Source of the DNA: Ligustrum vulgare
Taxonomy: Eukaryota > Streptophyta > Magnoliopsida > Lamiales > Oleaceae
Direction of reading: 5' to 3'
DNA length: 64,000 nucleotides
NCBI GenBank assembly: GCA_963555705.1
Contig: OY743180.1
Span: 39,836,129 to 39,900,128, forward strand
Numbering within the stretch: position 1 is the stretch's first letter; each line of letters opens with the position of its first letter. The notes beneath the pieces are model-generated. The model was not told the origin of the DNA. It worked only from the letters and a program-made list of their open reading frames with translations, and did no database searches. This document shows, one piece after another, positions 1 through 11,676 of this stretch. Both the position numbers and the translations under genes were made by a program.

Positions 1-470
1 CTAAACCTTATGTTATGTACACAGCCATGATTTGCAAGCTAAACTAAAAAGAATCGGACTTTATGCTCTATAACAATACCCTCTCACTCTTCATTTCTTC
101 TTCATTTTCCATTGATGTCTTGGCCCTACTCTCTTCTGCGCAATGGGCTGGCTTTTTTTTATCTAAAGATTCATGATCTGTTTGTTAACACTGCTTGCAT
201 TTAAAAATTGGTTTTTTTATTTATTTTCTATTTTTTAGATAAATTGTGCGATTAAAAAGTGAAGAGAAAAAATGTATGTAGTCAAAAAGTAACTTCGAAA
301 ATTATAAATTAATTTATAAATTATAATAATTGCATTAAAGAATGGATGCTCAAGGTAAAGGGAATCTTCATGGACCCTATTATAGGCTCTTTAGAATATA
401 TTTTTAAATATAGTGTGCAAAACTTTTGGAGATCTGCAAACATAAGTCCCATTTCCTAAACATGCTTTGG
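1..470. other. non-coding flank, no gene seen
   Basis: AT-rich sequence with short pyrimidine runs and no open frame of note on either strand. I see no transposon terminus before the CACTA end that begins at 471. Confidence 0.5.
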
Positions 471-960
471 CACTACAAGAAATTTATATTCCGCGTACAA
501 AATAATTTTGTAGGAAAAAATTCTTATTTGTGGGGAAAACCCTTTATAGACTAAAAAAATTTGTAGGGAGATTTATGTAGCAAACATCGAGGGAAAATGT
601 TTAAGACAACAAATTATCAAACTTTGTGGGCTAAAGTTTGACCCTACAAACCCTTTAGAGACAAATAAAATTTGTCGCCTAAATTGTTTCCTGATAAAAC
701 TATTCGTCTACTAAAGTTACTTTGCCACGCGACACAAGTTTTATAGGCACATGGTACAAATTATGTAGTGGCTAAATCGTGATTTCCCTACAAATAATTA
801 TTTGCGTGGAAAGAATTTTGTATTCTTTATCCTGCTTTTCTCTAAAAATATTTTTTTTGGGAAAGTGCATTGTAAGTTTGGTATATTATTTGCTCCTACA
901 ATATTGGAATTTGTAGGAAGAAATTAAAATATTTTTATATTTTTTTATGTTTATCAATAT
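471..960 (+). mobile_element. left terminus of a CACTA (En/Spm) element
   Basis: The segment opens with CACTACAAGAAA, the canonical terminus of plant CACTA transposons. It is followed by the closely spaced motif TTTGTAGG and its complement CCTACAAA in both orientations, which is the usual subterminal binding-site array. A similar terminus in inverse orientation ends at 35929, so the two may be the ends of one element opened by later insertions. The 3-bp flanks (TGG here, AAA there) do not match, so this pairing is an inference. No transposase of the TNP2 type is seen nearby. Confidence 0.7.
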
Positions 961-1157
961 TTTCTTTTCTAATTCAAAATAATATAAATATGCAAAAAGA
1001 TAATCAATTAAATTAAAGCATTTAATGCCAATTAATGTAACATTGAACTCAAAACAAAATTACAAATAAAAATCATTCATTGAGTATGGTTACATTTAAA
1101 CTTAAGAGTATGTCTTCCTCCTCATCAGATCCTTGAACATCCAGACATAAAATCTAC

Positions 1158-1360
1158 ACTAGAGCTACCCCCAGGGCTCATCTTCCAGTGGCAAAGGGGA
1201 GGGATGAAAAAGTGATTAGCGTAGTCAGGTGCAGGCAAGCGGGAGTTATGACTTACCACACCTCCACCCTGACTCTGGGAGGCATAACCTGCAATTTACC
1301 TAATAAACCAATGGTCTAGGACAGGGCTTAGGGCCCTCAAGGTGTGGGCAACCCCTTTTT
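1158..1360 (-). repeat. dispersed repeat, copy 1 (SINE-like or other short repeat)
   Basis: Read on the minus strand, this block shares several runs with 44993-45243 (+): a start near CCCACA..TTGAGGGC, then GCAGGTTATGC.TCCCAGA, and an end CTTTGCCACTGGAAGATG followed by GCCCTGGGGG. The two copies differ in the middle. They lie 43 kb apart in opposite orientation. Copy 2 has a TTCGAACCC stretch resembling a tRNA B box, but the class is not settled. Confidence 0.5.
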
Positions 1361-2097
1361 ACTCTAAAGCTTCTGTGCTACAGTCAAAACCCATTTGACC
1401 TCAGGATCCGTGTAGAAATGTGCAACTACACCAATTTTCTTCCTCGAGCAACTTTGCAAGCTCTTCAACTTTTACCTTGTTAGGGAACAAAAATCTTGCA
1501 TTCAATTACATTAAAATGAAACTTAGAGATAATAGGATTTACTTTACCTGACAAACATGTTAAAAAAACTATGACAAACTGTATTACTTCTGTTAGAAGT
1601 TGACTCCATAACTACATAATTCATGTTAGATTAAAGAGGCACTAGATTGATGATTTTTCTTTTCAATTACTCTGCCAACGTCCTATACTAATAATGATCC
1701 CTTTTTTGGCAACTAAAGTCTTCTTAAACTTTCTCTTTTTCTTGACTTTCGAGGAGCAATGGAGCTAGTGTGGGGTCTCTTTATCTCGTCTCTGCCCACA
1801 CGATCAGCATCCAAGGTGGGATAACAATTTCCTAGGGAGTAAAACAAAATTGTTTTTGTCCTTTGAGGAGGTAGGTTCATCTTATCCTAAGGCTCTTCTC
1901 ATGGAGTGATAGTTTTACTAAGTAAACCTTCAAAACGAATTTAGTTCCCTTAAACATATCTTGCAATGAGAACACTAGAAATCTATGCTTCGCTTCTAGG
2001 AAAATATGTTTCCCCAACTTACTGATCACCCAAAGGAAAGGACTTCGATTTATAATTACTTTAAACAATATTTCTTTCCAAATTCAATTTCAAACCA

Positions 2098-2231
2098 AAT
2101 GCGGAGCCAGCCCAAGAAACTGAGCTGGGTCACCTATAAATTTTTTTATTTTTTAAATATTAAGGACTTTTGAAGAATTTCTCCAAAATGAGAGTGCCAT
2201 GGCCTAGTTGGCCACACCCAGCTCCGCCCCT
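2098..2231. mobile_element. degenerate hAT-type MITE
   Basis: The right end reads, on the minus strand, CAGGGGCGGAGCTGGGTGTG. The left end has GCGGAGCCAGCCC. CAGGGGCGGAGC is a common terminus of plant hAT MITEs. The outermost bases of the left end are missing and I see no matching 8-bp duplication, so the copy is old. Confidence 0.45.
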
Positions 2232-3682
2232 GGCTTTAAGAAAAATTGTTTTCTCATACACCTTATGCCATCTTCTAAGCTCATAAAAACTTCCCTTTTA
2301 ACGTAAATGTGTCTAACTTCCTCATTTTAAAGAGATTGAAAAAATCTAATCTTCTCAGTTCTTATGATAGTCAATTATCATTTGGGATTTTACTATAAGT
2401 TGCCAAGCATTTTCCCCTTGAACTTATTCTTCAAAGAATTATGCCTTGAATGCTCATCTTACACTCTAAAAAATAAAATAAAAATGCCACTATTAGACAC
2501 AATCCAAACAATTCCCAATTTATCATTTACTATTGCATCATTGCAACATAACATTACAGATAAAAAGGTGAACAATAAAAATGGAAAATCTAAAAAAAAA
2601 TATCACAAAAGGTCCACCTGAGCTTTAGCGCAAGTTCATTTGGCTTGAATTCCACAAGCATCCACATTCAGAGATGAGAATGGCGCTCTGCATAGCCTCC
2701 CCTCTAGCTCAAAAACCAATGCTTTGACCACCCTTTTCTGTAAACTAACCAACACATTATGTCAAGTATTCGCCCTAATTTAGTAGAAGAACCCTTTTTT
2801 CCATTCAAAACCCATCACATTAATGGCCTCCAAATCCTCTGTTTTCAGCCCCAACACATCTTCCGGTTCAGCTCCATCGAGCAACCAAACCAAGCAAGCA
2901 CGCATGCACATAAACCTTAAGTTATTTTCGATTCGCTATCAGCTAAGAACCTCACTTTGTTATCATTACAGAGTGATGCATGTAGCCACAACTTTGTAAT
3001 GCACTCCAACACACGATTTTTAGTTTAATTGAAAGACATCTGTCTAAATAGTTATTAGGAGAAACAAATCATTGAAATCAAACCTCCTAGAAATTAGAGG
3101 CAAGCAACCATTTCAGTGTTGGTAACAATCAGGAACTGGATAGAACAAACAATGCAAAGAATATATAAACAAAAGACTATTTTTGCAATATACAGATTGA
3201 TAACAAAATTAATATAAATGATATTGACTTGAATTTCATATTGGGGCTAGTGCAGTGCTATGTCCTATAGCAGAAATTCGTCCCTACTCCCGTGCTTGTA
3301 GTTCGATGAGTGTCTGCCACCAGGATTCAACAATCTGTTCCCCAAGAATCTAGCACTTGATTCTTGGTTCTGGTGAATTTACTGGGTGCTATATCTCTCA
3401 GAATTTTCGAAGGATAGAATGCCAAAATATGATGTAAACTCATTTCCCTATTTTTCTGTATTTATAGACCTCTAATCAGTTGTTGAACAGTTATGTAATG
3501 AAAAGATGTGTTGATCAGACACAATTGATCCTTCAAAAATGAATTCAGACATAATTGTTAAAATTAAACTTAATTTCTGTCTTTTATCCAACCATATAAA
3601 TAAAATGCAAAATTAAATTTATTTGGATCCATGAGATCCCAAGAGCCTCAAGGCCCAAGACCCATCTTTTGACATATATATA

Positions 3683-5164
3683 GAGGAAATTACAGGAAGT
3701 CATGCTTTTTAAATACCAATTTCAAAAACAAGATCAAACTTAAATAATTTCAAAAATCAGGTCATTATTAAAAAATTTATGTTTAAAAAAATATTAAACA
3801 TAAAATTTTATCTAGTAATTATTAAATTAATATATTCTATCCTATAAACAGGCAAACCCTAATTCTGTAATTTCAAAATCTAAACCATAAAACAGACATT
3901 TTCACGCCACAGCCTTCCTTTTCATTTCTCTTCCCTTCCCTTCAACAGCCTTCTCTTCCATTTCTCTTTAACACTGGCACCACAGCGCCGTCGCCACCAC
4001 GACGGTGCTACCACCACCACCAAGATCTGGTTCTTCTCTTCCATTTATCTTCAGGCCCCTATGTCGCGTACCTATGTTGCGCCACCGACCATTTCATTTC
4101 AAGCACAGTCAAACGCAGGGACAAACCCATCCCTTTCCACTCACAGTTGCGCGCATCCCCCGTCGGACCCGCCCATGATTCGAACGTTTCCCTCAAGATC
4201 GCAGCTGGTAGTGATTTCAAACTAAGCAGCAGCGCCCGCCGCTGCATCGGATGAACCGTAGGTGAACTGAAAGTCTGAAATGCCCTGCAGTGCTGGATCA
4301 AGTATGGTGTGTTGCGGTGTTGTCGGAAGTGGTTGCGGTATGGTGGCAGGGAGGTATCATGGGTGTGGATGGGATGCAGAATTTTTATGAGGTCGCATGT
4401 TATTTTCTTAGGTCACATTTGATTCCTCACGTCACAGTACTAGTGCAGATTGTGGTGGTAAGAAACTTGGTGGTAGACTGTAGTAGTGATGAGAAGCTTG
4501 TGTGTGGCAGTTGGTGACATTGCTAGTGAATCTGAGGCAGTGATAGAGGTAGCGTAGAGGAGGAGACCGCAATGGTAGTGCAGAGGACATGGTTTTGGGA
4601 CTGTACCAGTGGCGTACATTTTCAGATTTTTCATATATGGCATTGATGTACTAGTGTCCTCAGGTCACATGTTTAATTCTTTAGGTCACGTGTTAGTCTT
4701 ACGTCACACACATTCTTTCTCAGGCCACACACCTTCCATTCCTAAAATCACACGTTCAATTCCTTAGATCACATGTATAATTGTCACATACAATGTGTTC
4801 GTCAGAGATGGCGAGCTTGGTGATGACGGCGACGATGGTGCATCGGAGATTTTTTGGGGGTGGAGAATCGGAGAATGTGATTATTATGGTGATGGTAATT
4901 GCGATGGCATATCGGAGATTGTGGTGTTTGTGGTTTGTCGGAGATGGTGGCAGCACGTCGTAGTCTCGGTGGTGCTGAGTGTGTCCAACTTGGATGCAGA
5001 GGTTGGGGATGGGGGTTAGGTTGGGTTTTGTGGTTTCGTTTTCAATATGTATACATAATTAATTGTAATTACTTATTACTAATTAGCACCTGATTAGTGA
5101 AAAAATGGAAGTTATTCTTTATTTATGAATTATGATTCTTTAAAGACCTGATTTATGTATTTTT

Positions 5165-5168
<4 letters not shown>
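3683..5168. mobile_element. putative non-autonomous Mutator-like (MULE) element
   Basis: This segment interrupts the 3' LTR inside a TA dinucleotide tract. Its ends are imperfect inverted repeats: the left starts AGAGGAAATTACAGGAAGTC and the inverted right end starts AGGGAAAAATACATAAATCA. Both subterminal regions carry AAATCAGGTC in opposite orientation. The middle is GC-richer and gene-like, with CCACCAC runs, but no long frame or known domain. Divergent copies of a motif near AGGTCACATGTTTAATTC recur at 4390-4440 and 4660-4775. Termini of this kind and a gene-like interior suggest a MULE. The TA tracts on both sides hide any 9-bp duplication. Confidence 0.5.

Positions 5169-5232
<64 letters not shown>
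5169..5232. repeat. (TA)n microsatellite
   Basis: An uninterrupted AT dinucleotide run of about 64 bases marks the right border of the insert in the copia 3' LTR. It forces a false Ile/Tyr open frame across 5155-5340. Confidence 0.95.
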
Positions 5233-5234
<2 letters not shown>

Positions 5235-5985
5235 TCTAATAGTCCAAACAAGCTCAAATCACATGGGTTTGGCCCAAAGCCCAATTGGTTGGTCTTTTGT
5301 CCAATTTGATAAGTGTATTGAATTTACACTTATAAACTAGTCAATCTCTTCATTTTTATCTTATGTGGGACTAAACAACATCTAAAATCCCCTATTTCTA
5401 TACAAACTCTCCAACAATACCCCACATTTGTATAGTCAATAGTGTCAGTCACAGTGTTTTGGATGGTCGGGAGAAAAAAATAGATTCGATTTGCATCGGG
5501 ATAGGTGTCTTTTGGACTTGAACCTTCCGTAGTGAATACTTTTTGGACTTAATAGTGAATCAGTGTGTATAGGAGACATTGAACTGGTCACTATGTTTAG
5601 TAAATCAAGACAACAAGTATCGCACATATCGAATCTTGACACCTTTCGATTCATACGGTTGTGTTCATTTTGGTCCTGAACAATCCTGGATTCATAGGAG
5701 CTTTGGAGAAATTAGCCATGTCATTCTCATAAATGCGACCTCACATTACTCCCATATATGTGACATGATGATTATGAATACCTGCAATATTCTTTTAATA
5801 TTTCATTTATGTCATTAAGAATGATTAATCATTCACCCTTATCATCACAGGTAGCATATGGTTCTTATCATAGGAATGAACAATGTTGTATGCTCTATTC
5901 TTTTGAGTTTCACTAGACTAGTTATCCCTTTTGAACCTAGGCTTGGTTATCAAATTGTTAGGTTTGGTTTCCGCCAAGTTACTCC

Positions 5986-7633
5986 TCATTGAATTGGCTT
6001 TAATCGCATTACCCTCGATAAATATAACACTTGCTCTTTTGGTATACCTTTTGTAAGTTGATCTGCAATATTCTCCTTTGATTTCACATAATCAATGAAA
6101 ATAATGCCACTTGTGAGCATATGTTTTATAGTGTTATGTCGGTGCCTTTTATGCCTTGACTTGCCATTGTATATGTGATTTTTCGCTCTACCGATAGCTG
6201 TCATACAATCACAATGTACACATATGGCTGTCATAGGTTGAGGCCATAATGGAATATCCTCTATGAAATTTTTAAGCCATTCCGCTTCTTCAGCAGTCTT
6301 ATCTATGGCTATAAATTCTGATTCCATTGTAGAATGTGCTATACACATTTGCTTTTGTGATTTCCATGACACCGCGGCCCCTCCAAGTGTAAAGACATAA
6401 CCACTTGTAGCTTTTTCCGTATCATTTGAAATCTAATTTGCATCATTATATCCTTCCAAAACTGGAGGATATTTTGTATAATGCAATCCATAGTTTATTA
6501 TATATCTTAAATACCTTAATACTCTAATTAAAGCTTCCCAATGAGCTTTAGATGGATTGCTTGTATATCTTGCTAATCTATTCACAGAATAAGCGATATC
6601 CGGTCTAGTACAATTTGTAATGTACTGTAGTGTACCAATGATCCGTGCATATTCCAGTTGAGATATTCTATCTCCAACATTTTCCTTCAAAAAACTCTTA
6701 GGATCAAATGGAGTACTAGACGGTTTGCTATCAAAGTGCCCAAACTTTTTTTAAGTATTGTTTCCAAGTAATGTGATTGGCTAAGTATATACCCATCATT
6801 ACTTCTTTGAATTCGAATTCCTAAAGTAACATCTGCTTTTCCCATGTCTTTCATATCAAAAGTCGAATTCAATATCCTCTTTGTGGAGTTTATGACATCT
6901 AAGTTTGGTCCTATGATGAGCATATCATCAACATATAAACATACAATTACATAAGAACTATTGTCAAACTTTTTGATGTAAATACATTTAACACATTCAT
7001 TGATCCGAAATCCATGTGATATCATTGTATTATCGAATTTCTCATGCCATTTCTTAGGTGTTTGTTTAAGTCCATATAAGTACTTTACAAGTTTACACAA
7101 TTTCTTCTCTTTCCCTTTTACCACAAAACCATCTGGTTGTTCCATATAAATTTATTCATCTAACTCACCATTAAGGAATGTTGTTTTTACATCCATTTGG
7201 TGTATAACCAAATTGTAAATAATTGCAATTGCAATTATTATTCTTATAGACGTAATTCTAGTTACTGGTGAGCATGTATCAAAGAAATCTAGCCCTTGTT
7301 TTTTACGATAGTCTTTTGCTACCAACCGAGCTTTATATTTATCACTAATACCATCCGACATCAATTTATTTTTGAAAATCCATTTATAACCAATTGGTTT
7401 ACATCCCGGTGGTAAGTCTACTAACTCCCACGTATTATTTTGCAAAATGGATTCAACTTCATTATTTATTGCTTCTTCCCAATAAATTGATTCAAATGAA
7501 GTGATAGCCTCTTTATATGTTTGTGGCTTAGCTTCAGTAAGAAATGTATATTAATTAGGTCTAAAGTCTTTTGCAACTTTGATTATTTTTCCTCTTCTAG
7601 GTTCTAATTCTTCCCTTCGGACAAATGACTTGT
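5986..7633 (-). pseudogene. copia pol: reverse transcriptase and RNase H, broken
   Basis: This is the Ty1/copia reverse transcriptase and RNase H that copy element RNA into DNA in cytoplasmic virus-like particles. Reading leftward on the minus strand I see the RT start (NNTWELVDLPPG, YKWIFK near 7440-7370), QMDVKTTFLNGELDE (about 7200), YGLKQ, the catalytic LYVDD (about 6930), [20 protein letters not shown] (about 6640-6570), and the RNase H motifs MESEFIA, AIGRAKN and ADQLTKG (6330-6030). Breaks: an early stop near 7553, TAA in place of GAA after FLNGELDE (about 7150), a frameshift near 6745, and a stop near 6430. Upstream it joins 10540-11003, interrupted by the insertion at 7639-10534. Confidence 0.93.
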
Positions 7634-7638
7634 CTCTT

Positions 7639-8369
7639 TGATGTGTTCCAGACCCTCGACAATCGGAGTCATAGCAGACTTGACGGAAAAAGTTAAATAT
7701 TCAAGTCAAATAAAAGTGCAATCCAGTCAACCATGTCGGAATTTGATGCATAATATGTGTTTTTCGAGTAGAAATGGGCCACTAAGCAAAACTCATGGGC
7801 TAGAGCCCTTGAGCCGAACGATTTTATGGCCAAATTCTATCATTTGGGGCTTCAAAACAGCAAGTCAATTATGCAGACGGAAATTAGGGTTTTTGCGTAT
7901 TTTTAGGTTAAATTTTCTTTTTAATTATTTGTTTGCCTATTTTAGAATTTTAGTCCAATTAGAATTCTATTTTGAGTAAATTAGCGACTAGGGTTTTATT
8001 TTGCTTATTTATACGCTTTTTCCATTCATTGTAATTCAGACTTGAGATTTGATTTTGATATAAACAGTTTTTATTGAGTATTCAATAAAAGTTATAGGTG
8101 GATTCCTATCTTTTTCGAACTTATCAAGAATATTTCTTGTGGCGTTCAAATATAGAACTTATCAAATATTTGCTAGAATATTTGTGGCGTTCAAAATCAG
8201 AGGCTTATCAAGGAGATTGGGCAAATCCTTGTGGCGTTTCGAAAGTCGTGGTTCTTTATTCCGCATCGTCGAGCTATCGCGTCGTGAATATCGGGTCATG
8301 ATTCATCCGTCCAACCACAACCTGAGTTTGGAACTTTCCGACGTTTCTTCTGCGCTCCGAATCTCATCA
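7639..8369 (+). repeat. 5' LTR of the nested non-autonomous element
   Basis: 731 bases, beginning TGATGTGTTCC and ending CATCA, two bases before the primer site. It matches 9806-10534. A possible TATA segment (TTATTTATACGC) lies near 8005-8015. Confidence 0.93.
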
Positions 8370-8371
8370 TC

Positions 8372-8383
8372 TGGTATCAGAGC
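8372..8383 (+). promoter_or_regulatory. primer binding site, initiator tRNA-Met type
   Basis: TGGTATCAGAGC, complementary to the 3' end of plant initiator tRNA-Met, lies two bases after the 5' LTR. Confidence 0.95.
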
Positions 8384-8718
8384 TGGACTCTGAATTCAGG
8401 TTTTTCTATCCAGTTTAATTCTTTTGTTTATCATCGAGTATGTCATAAGAATTATCCATATCTTGTTGTTGAGTCTTTCTTTTTTTGAGTGTTCTTCGTG
8501 CCAGTAAATTTTTTCCAGTTTGATCCATATAAAAATTCGACAAAAATTCAAAAGTGTTTATTTTGTTCGATTCTTATCCAAATCATGTTCCGTTCGTTTT
8601 GTTGTATTCGTGTCGAATTTTCGGATTTATTTAAAAAAAAAATCCATTCAAGAACCACTTTTTTGAATTCCTTTATCCTTTGTTTTTCTTTTCCATTCCG
8701 TTCTACATAAATTCTATA

Positions 8719-9912
8719 ATGTCCAATTTTCAAGAAAAATATCCATCTAGAAGGGGTAACGATAATGATAAAGATCGTATGTGGAGATTTTTGAATGATG
8801 CTTTGATGAGGTTGGATAAACTAGATGAAAGGGAGGGGAAATTGAAAAAGGAGCGATCTCAATCGGATTCTAGATCTAGGAGGGAGTATAGGCGTGATCC
8901 TAAACCTAGGGATGGAATCGGAGTTAAGAGAGGAGCCGAGATTAATCCAAAAGCAATTTTAAAAATTCAAAAAGAAATTTATGAAGAAAGATTGAAGTGT
9001 GAACGAGAGGCAGAAAGAAAATATTTGGCTAAATTGCAAAGGAAGGAGGAGAAACAAAAGGTGGTAATCAGATGATTAGAAGAGAGTGAAAATCATGTTG
9101 AGCCTCGGGATATGAAAGTTGAAAAGAAGGAGGGAGGCTTGAGACATGAATTAGTTGAAGAGACCCCGAACTTTGTGATAGGAGTTGAAAATGTGGAGTT
9201 AGGTGAACAAACTCCAAAATTTTATGAGGAATTAGAAGTTGGGGTAGAAGTTCAAAATTTGGGTTTTAAATTGGTAGATCCACATTTGGATAGTGATGAG
9301 GTAGTGTGCGAACATGGTGATACGAATGTGGAAGTAGAAGATGTGGTTGAATTTCAAAGAAAAAAATTTGAAGAGGTGGGTGAGCTAGGAAATCTTGAGT
9401 TAGAGAAAGTAACCGAGCTTGAGAGAAAAGAGATAGAGGGGGGTGAGCAAGAAATTGCAAAAGGAGAACGAGGTGAAGAGAAGGGCATCGTAGTTCAAAA
9501 AGTGGAATTGACGGTGATAATTCATGAATACAAGGATCCATACCTTATACCTCATGAACCTAACATTTCCCTCCCCGTTCTATTTAATTCTTTCTTTCAG
9601 GTTAATGGTACGTGGAAATTTGGGCAACACCACCAATTTCCAAAGGTGTTTCAACTTCAAGTCATTCACGTGACCCTCGTTGCAAAATATTTTTGGTTGA
9701 TCATGTGCAATAGCAGGAAAAATTTTCCGTTTGATCCAGGAGGTGAAGTGAAACAACAGGAACAAAGCTATGATTCGGGACGAATAATTCTAAAGAAGGA
9801 GGGTATGATGTGTTCCAGACCCTCGACAATCGGAGTCATAGCAGGCTTGACGGAAAAAGTTAAATATTCAAGTCAAATAAAAGTGCAATCCAGTCAACCA
9901 TGTCGGAATTAG
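8719..9912 (+). pseudogene. charged gag-position ORF of the non-autonomous element, one internal stop
   Basis: Starting at ATG 8719 (MSNFQEKYPSRRG..), one frame runs to 9912 with a single TGA at about 9073-9075. The first part is rich in Arg/Lys/Asp/Glu (RSRREYRRDPKPRDG) and ends in a likely helical, coiled-coil-prone stretch. The second part (9076 on) is Glu/Val rich and then changes to a less charged tail with FQVNGTWKFGQHHQFPK near 9595. The frame runs into the 3' LTR after 9805, so its last third is LTR sequence. I recognise no Gag domain or zinc knuckle. Position between primer site and purine tract suggests a gag-like or purely cis-acting role. An acceptor-like TTCTTTCTTTCAG at 9587-9599 hints that the tail may once have been an exon. 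Confidence 0.6.
9792..9805 (+). promoter_or_regulatory. polypurine tract of the non-autonomous element
   Basis: AAAGAAGGAGGGTA immediately precedes the 3' LTR start TGATGTG. Confidence 0.85.
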
Positions 9913-10534
9913 ATGCATAATGTGTTTTTCGAGTAGAAATGGGCCACTAAGCAAAACTCATGGGCCAAAGCCTTTGAACCGACTGATTTTATGGCCAAAT
10001 TCTATCATTTGGGGCTTCAAAACAGCAAGTCAATTATGCAGACGGAAATTAGGGTTTTTGCGTATTTTTAGGTTAAATTTTCTTTTTAATTATTTGTTTG
10101 CCTATTTTAGAATTTTAGTCTAATTAGAATTCTATTTTGAGTAAATTAGCGACTAGAGTTTTATTTTGCTTATTTATATGCTTTTTCCATTCATTGTAAT
10201 TCAGACTTGAGATTTGATTTTGATATAAACAGTTTTTATTTAGTATTCAATAAAAGTTATAGGTGGATTTCTATGTTTTTCGAACTTATCAAGAATATTT
10301 CTTGTGGCGTTCAAATATCGAACTTATCAAATATTTGCTAGAATATTTGTGGCGTTCAAAATCAGAGACTTATCAAGGAGATTGGGCAAATCCTTGTGGC
10401 GTTTCGAAAGTCGTGGTTCTTTATTCCGCATCGTCGAGCTATCGTGTCGTGAATATCGGGTCATGATTCATCCGTCCAATCACAACCTGAGTTCAGAACT
10501 TTCCGACGTTTCTTCCGCGCTTCGAATCTCATCA
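9806..10534 (+). repeat. 3' LTR of the nested non-autonomous element
   Basis: 729 bases, collinear with 7639-8369. It ends CATCA and is followed by the target duplication CTCTT. Confidence 0.93.
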
Positions 10535-10539
10535 CTCTT

Positions 10540-11003
10540 TTTGGCTTAACGTCATTTTCTCGAACATCAGATGACGAAACATCATCAATTTCATTACTTA
10601 AATCATGTATCTTTCTTTTATTTTGATCGAGTTTTTCTTTATATGGGAAAATATGCTCGAACCATTCAGCCTCAATAGATTCAATAATGGTATTTGCTTG
10701 AATTTCTGAAATTCCAGATTTAATAACTAGAAATCGATAAGTTGCACTATTATTGGCATATCCAACAAATGTACAATCAATAGTTTTAGGACCAAGTTTT
10801 ACTCTCTTAGGTAAAGGAACTTGAACATTTTCTAAGCAACCCCACACTTTCATTATTTTGTAACTTGGTAGCTTCTTGTTCCATTTTTCATATGGAGACT
10901 GGTCACTTTTCTTTGGTGGGATTTGATTTAAGATAGTATTTACAGTTAGTATAGCTTCACCCCACATATTAGGTGGTAAACCAGAACTATTAAGCATGGA
11001 ATT
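10540..11003 (-). pseudogene. copia integrase C-terminal part
   Basis: Minus-strand frame with the typical copia integrase tail: NSMLNSSGLPPNMWGEAI, SPYEKWNKKLPSY, VWGCL.NVQVPLPKRVKLG, DCTFVGYA.NSATYRFLV. It continues the frame that stops at 19495 on the far side of the Tat gypsy and runs on to RT after 7633. A frame that appears to begin further right (to 11066) is partly encoded by the gypsy LTR and is artificial. Confidence 0.92.
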
Positions 11004-11676
11004 TGTTGACCACAAAATCCGAATGGACCTTGGACCAACACGTCTCAGCTCCTCCCTCTTGAACACGAGGATCTCCTGCGCACTGTGACAAACAATCAGT
11101 TTGCAAAGGGGGCCGAGGTGGCTTCCGTTTGCACTCCGATGCCTAAGTCAGTACTCATTTTGGGCAAATATATGTTGGGTGCGGGAAATATAAATGTGTA
11201 GAAGAGAGAAAAGGGAGTGAGAGAGAAGTATAGAGTTAAGGGTGAGAAATTGCTAACCCCTTACTTGGAGACAATTGCGCTTCATTTATAGAGGAACTTC
11301 TTGTCTTGGATCACGACACGTGGCATACTTTAAACTTGTCATCACCCTAGCTTATGGATGTGACAATCTTGCTTTTCAACCGCAATCATTGCTACATTTC
11401 GTAGGGGATGGGCGCCTGTCACGTCTGGGTAAAGGCAGTGTCCCATCACTGACTCCATCTCTCTCTTCTGGTCAACGCCATAAAGCACCCCGGCTGAGTA
11501 TAAAGCACATCGGCTGGGTGTTAACCAGGTCGGCTAAAGAGGTTTGCTTGACATACCACCTCGGCATTCATCTCAAGGTGATATTCCAGGCCTCAGCTGT
11601 GGGTCAAGGTCCATTGGGCCACTATTGGGCCTTCGCTGGTGGATCACTGTACCTTTCTTTGGGCCCAGAGTCAACA
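11004..11676 (-). repeat. 3' LTR of the Tat gypsy
   Basis: Begins TGTTGACCACAAAATCC and ends AGAGTCAACA. Its partner is 18822-19494, same length. Open frames across it (e.g. 11275-11751) are LTR sequence, not genes. The minus strand just outside it reads GGATTTGAGGGACTAG, the probable polypurine tract. Confidence 0.93.

Larger units (their letters stand above)
961..3111. other. transposon-derived non-coding stretch
   Basis: Apart from the dispersed repeat (1158-1360) and a hAT-like scrap (2098-2231), I recognise nothing here. Short open frames at 1877-2068 (-) and 2364-2621 (+) have no domain I can name. If the CACTA end at 471 belongs with the coding exons at 27937-34080, this would be the remnant of that element's 5' region. 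I could not find its expected TNP2 transposase. Confidence 0.4.
3117..5416 (-). repeat. 3' LTR of the copia element, split by an insertion
   Basis: It matches 21420-22157 from its start to about 3670 and again from about 5240 to its end at CCAACA. The 1.5 kb between is foreign (about 3683-5168). Just inside the element, at 5417-5430, the minus strand reads TGTGGGGTAT before the LTR, a weak polypurine tract. Confidence 0.9.
7639..10534 (+). mobile_element. non-autonomous LTR retrotransposon (LARD/TRIM-like) nested in copia pol
   Basis: Two LTRs (7639-8369 and 9806-10534) with TGATG..CATCA termini surround a 1.4-kb interior. The duplication CTCTT flanks it at 7634-7638 and 10535-10539. The initiator-Met primer site TGGTATCAGAGC lies at 8372-8383 and a purine tract AAAGAAGGAGGGTA at 9792-9805, so the element is complete and reads on the plus strand, opposite to its host. 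There is no protease, RT or integrase, only a charged frame at 8719-9912. LTR identity is about 97% by eye (roughly 21 substitutions and one 2-bp gap). Confidence 0.93.

Noticed and set aside
4756..5093. Several overlapping short frames on both strands
   Set aside because: They lie inside the GC-richer MULE-like insert with no recognisable domain and mutually exclusive frames.
5155..5340. Open frame made of repeated Ile-Tyr
   Set aside because: It is the translation of the (TA)n microsatellite within an LTR.
8372..8383. tRNA-Met gene fragment (also 31126, 37439, 63555)
   Set aside because: Each lies just after an LTR and is a primer binding site, with no cloverleaf around it.
10461..11066. 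A single 201-residue protein starting at 11066 (-)
   Set aside because: Its first residues come from the gypsy LTR and its last ones from the 3' LTR of the 7639-10534 element. Only 10540-11003 is genuine copia integrase.
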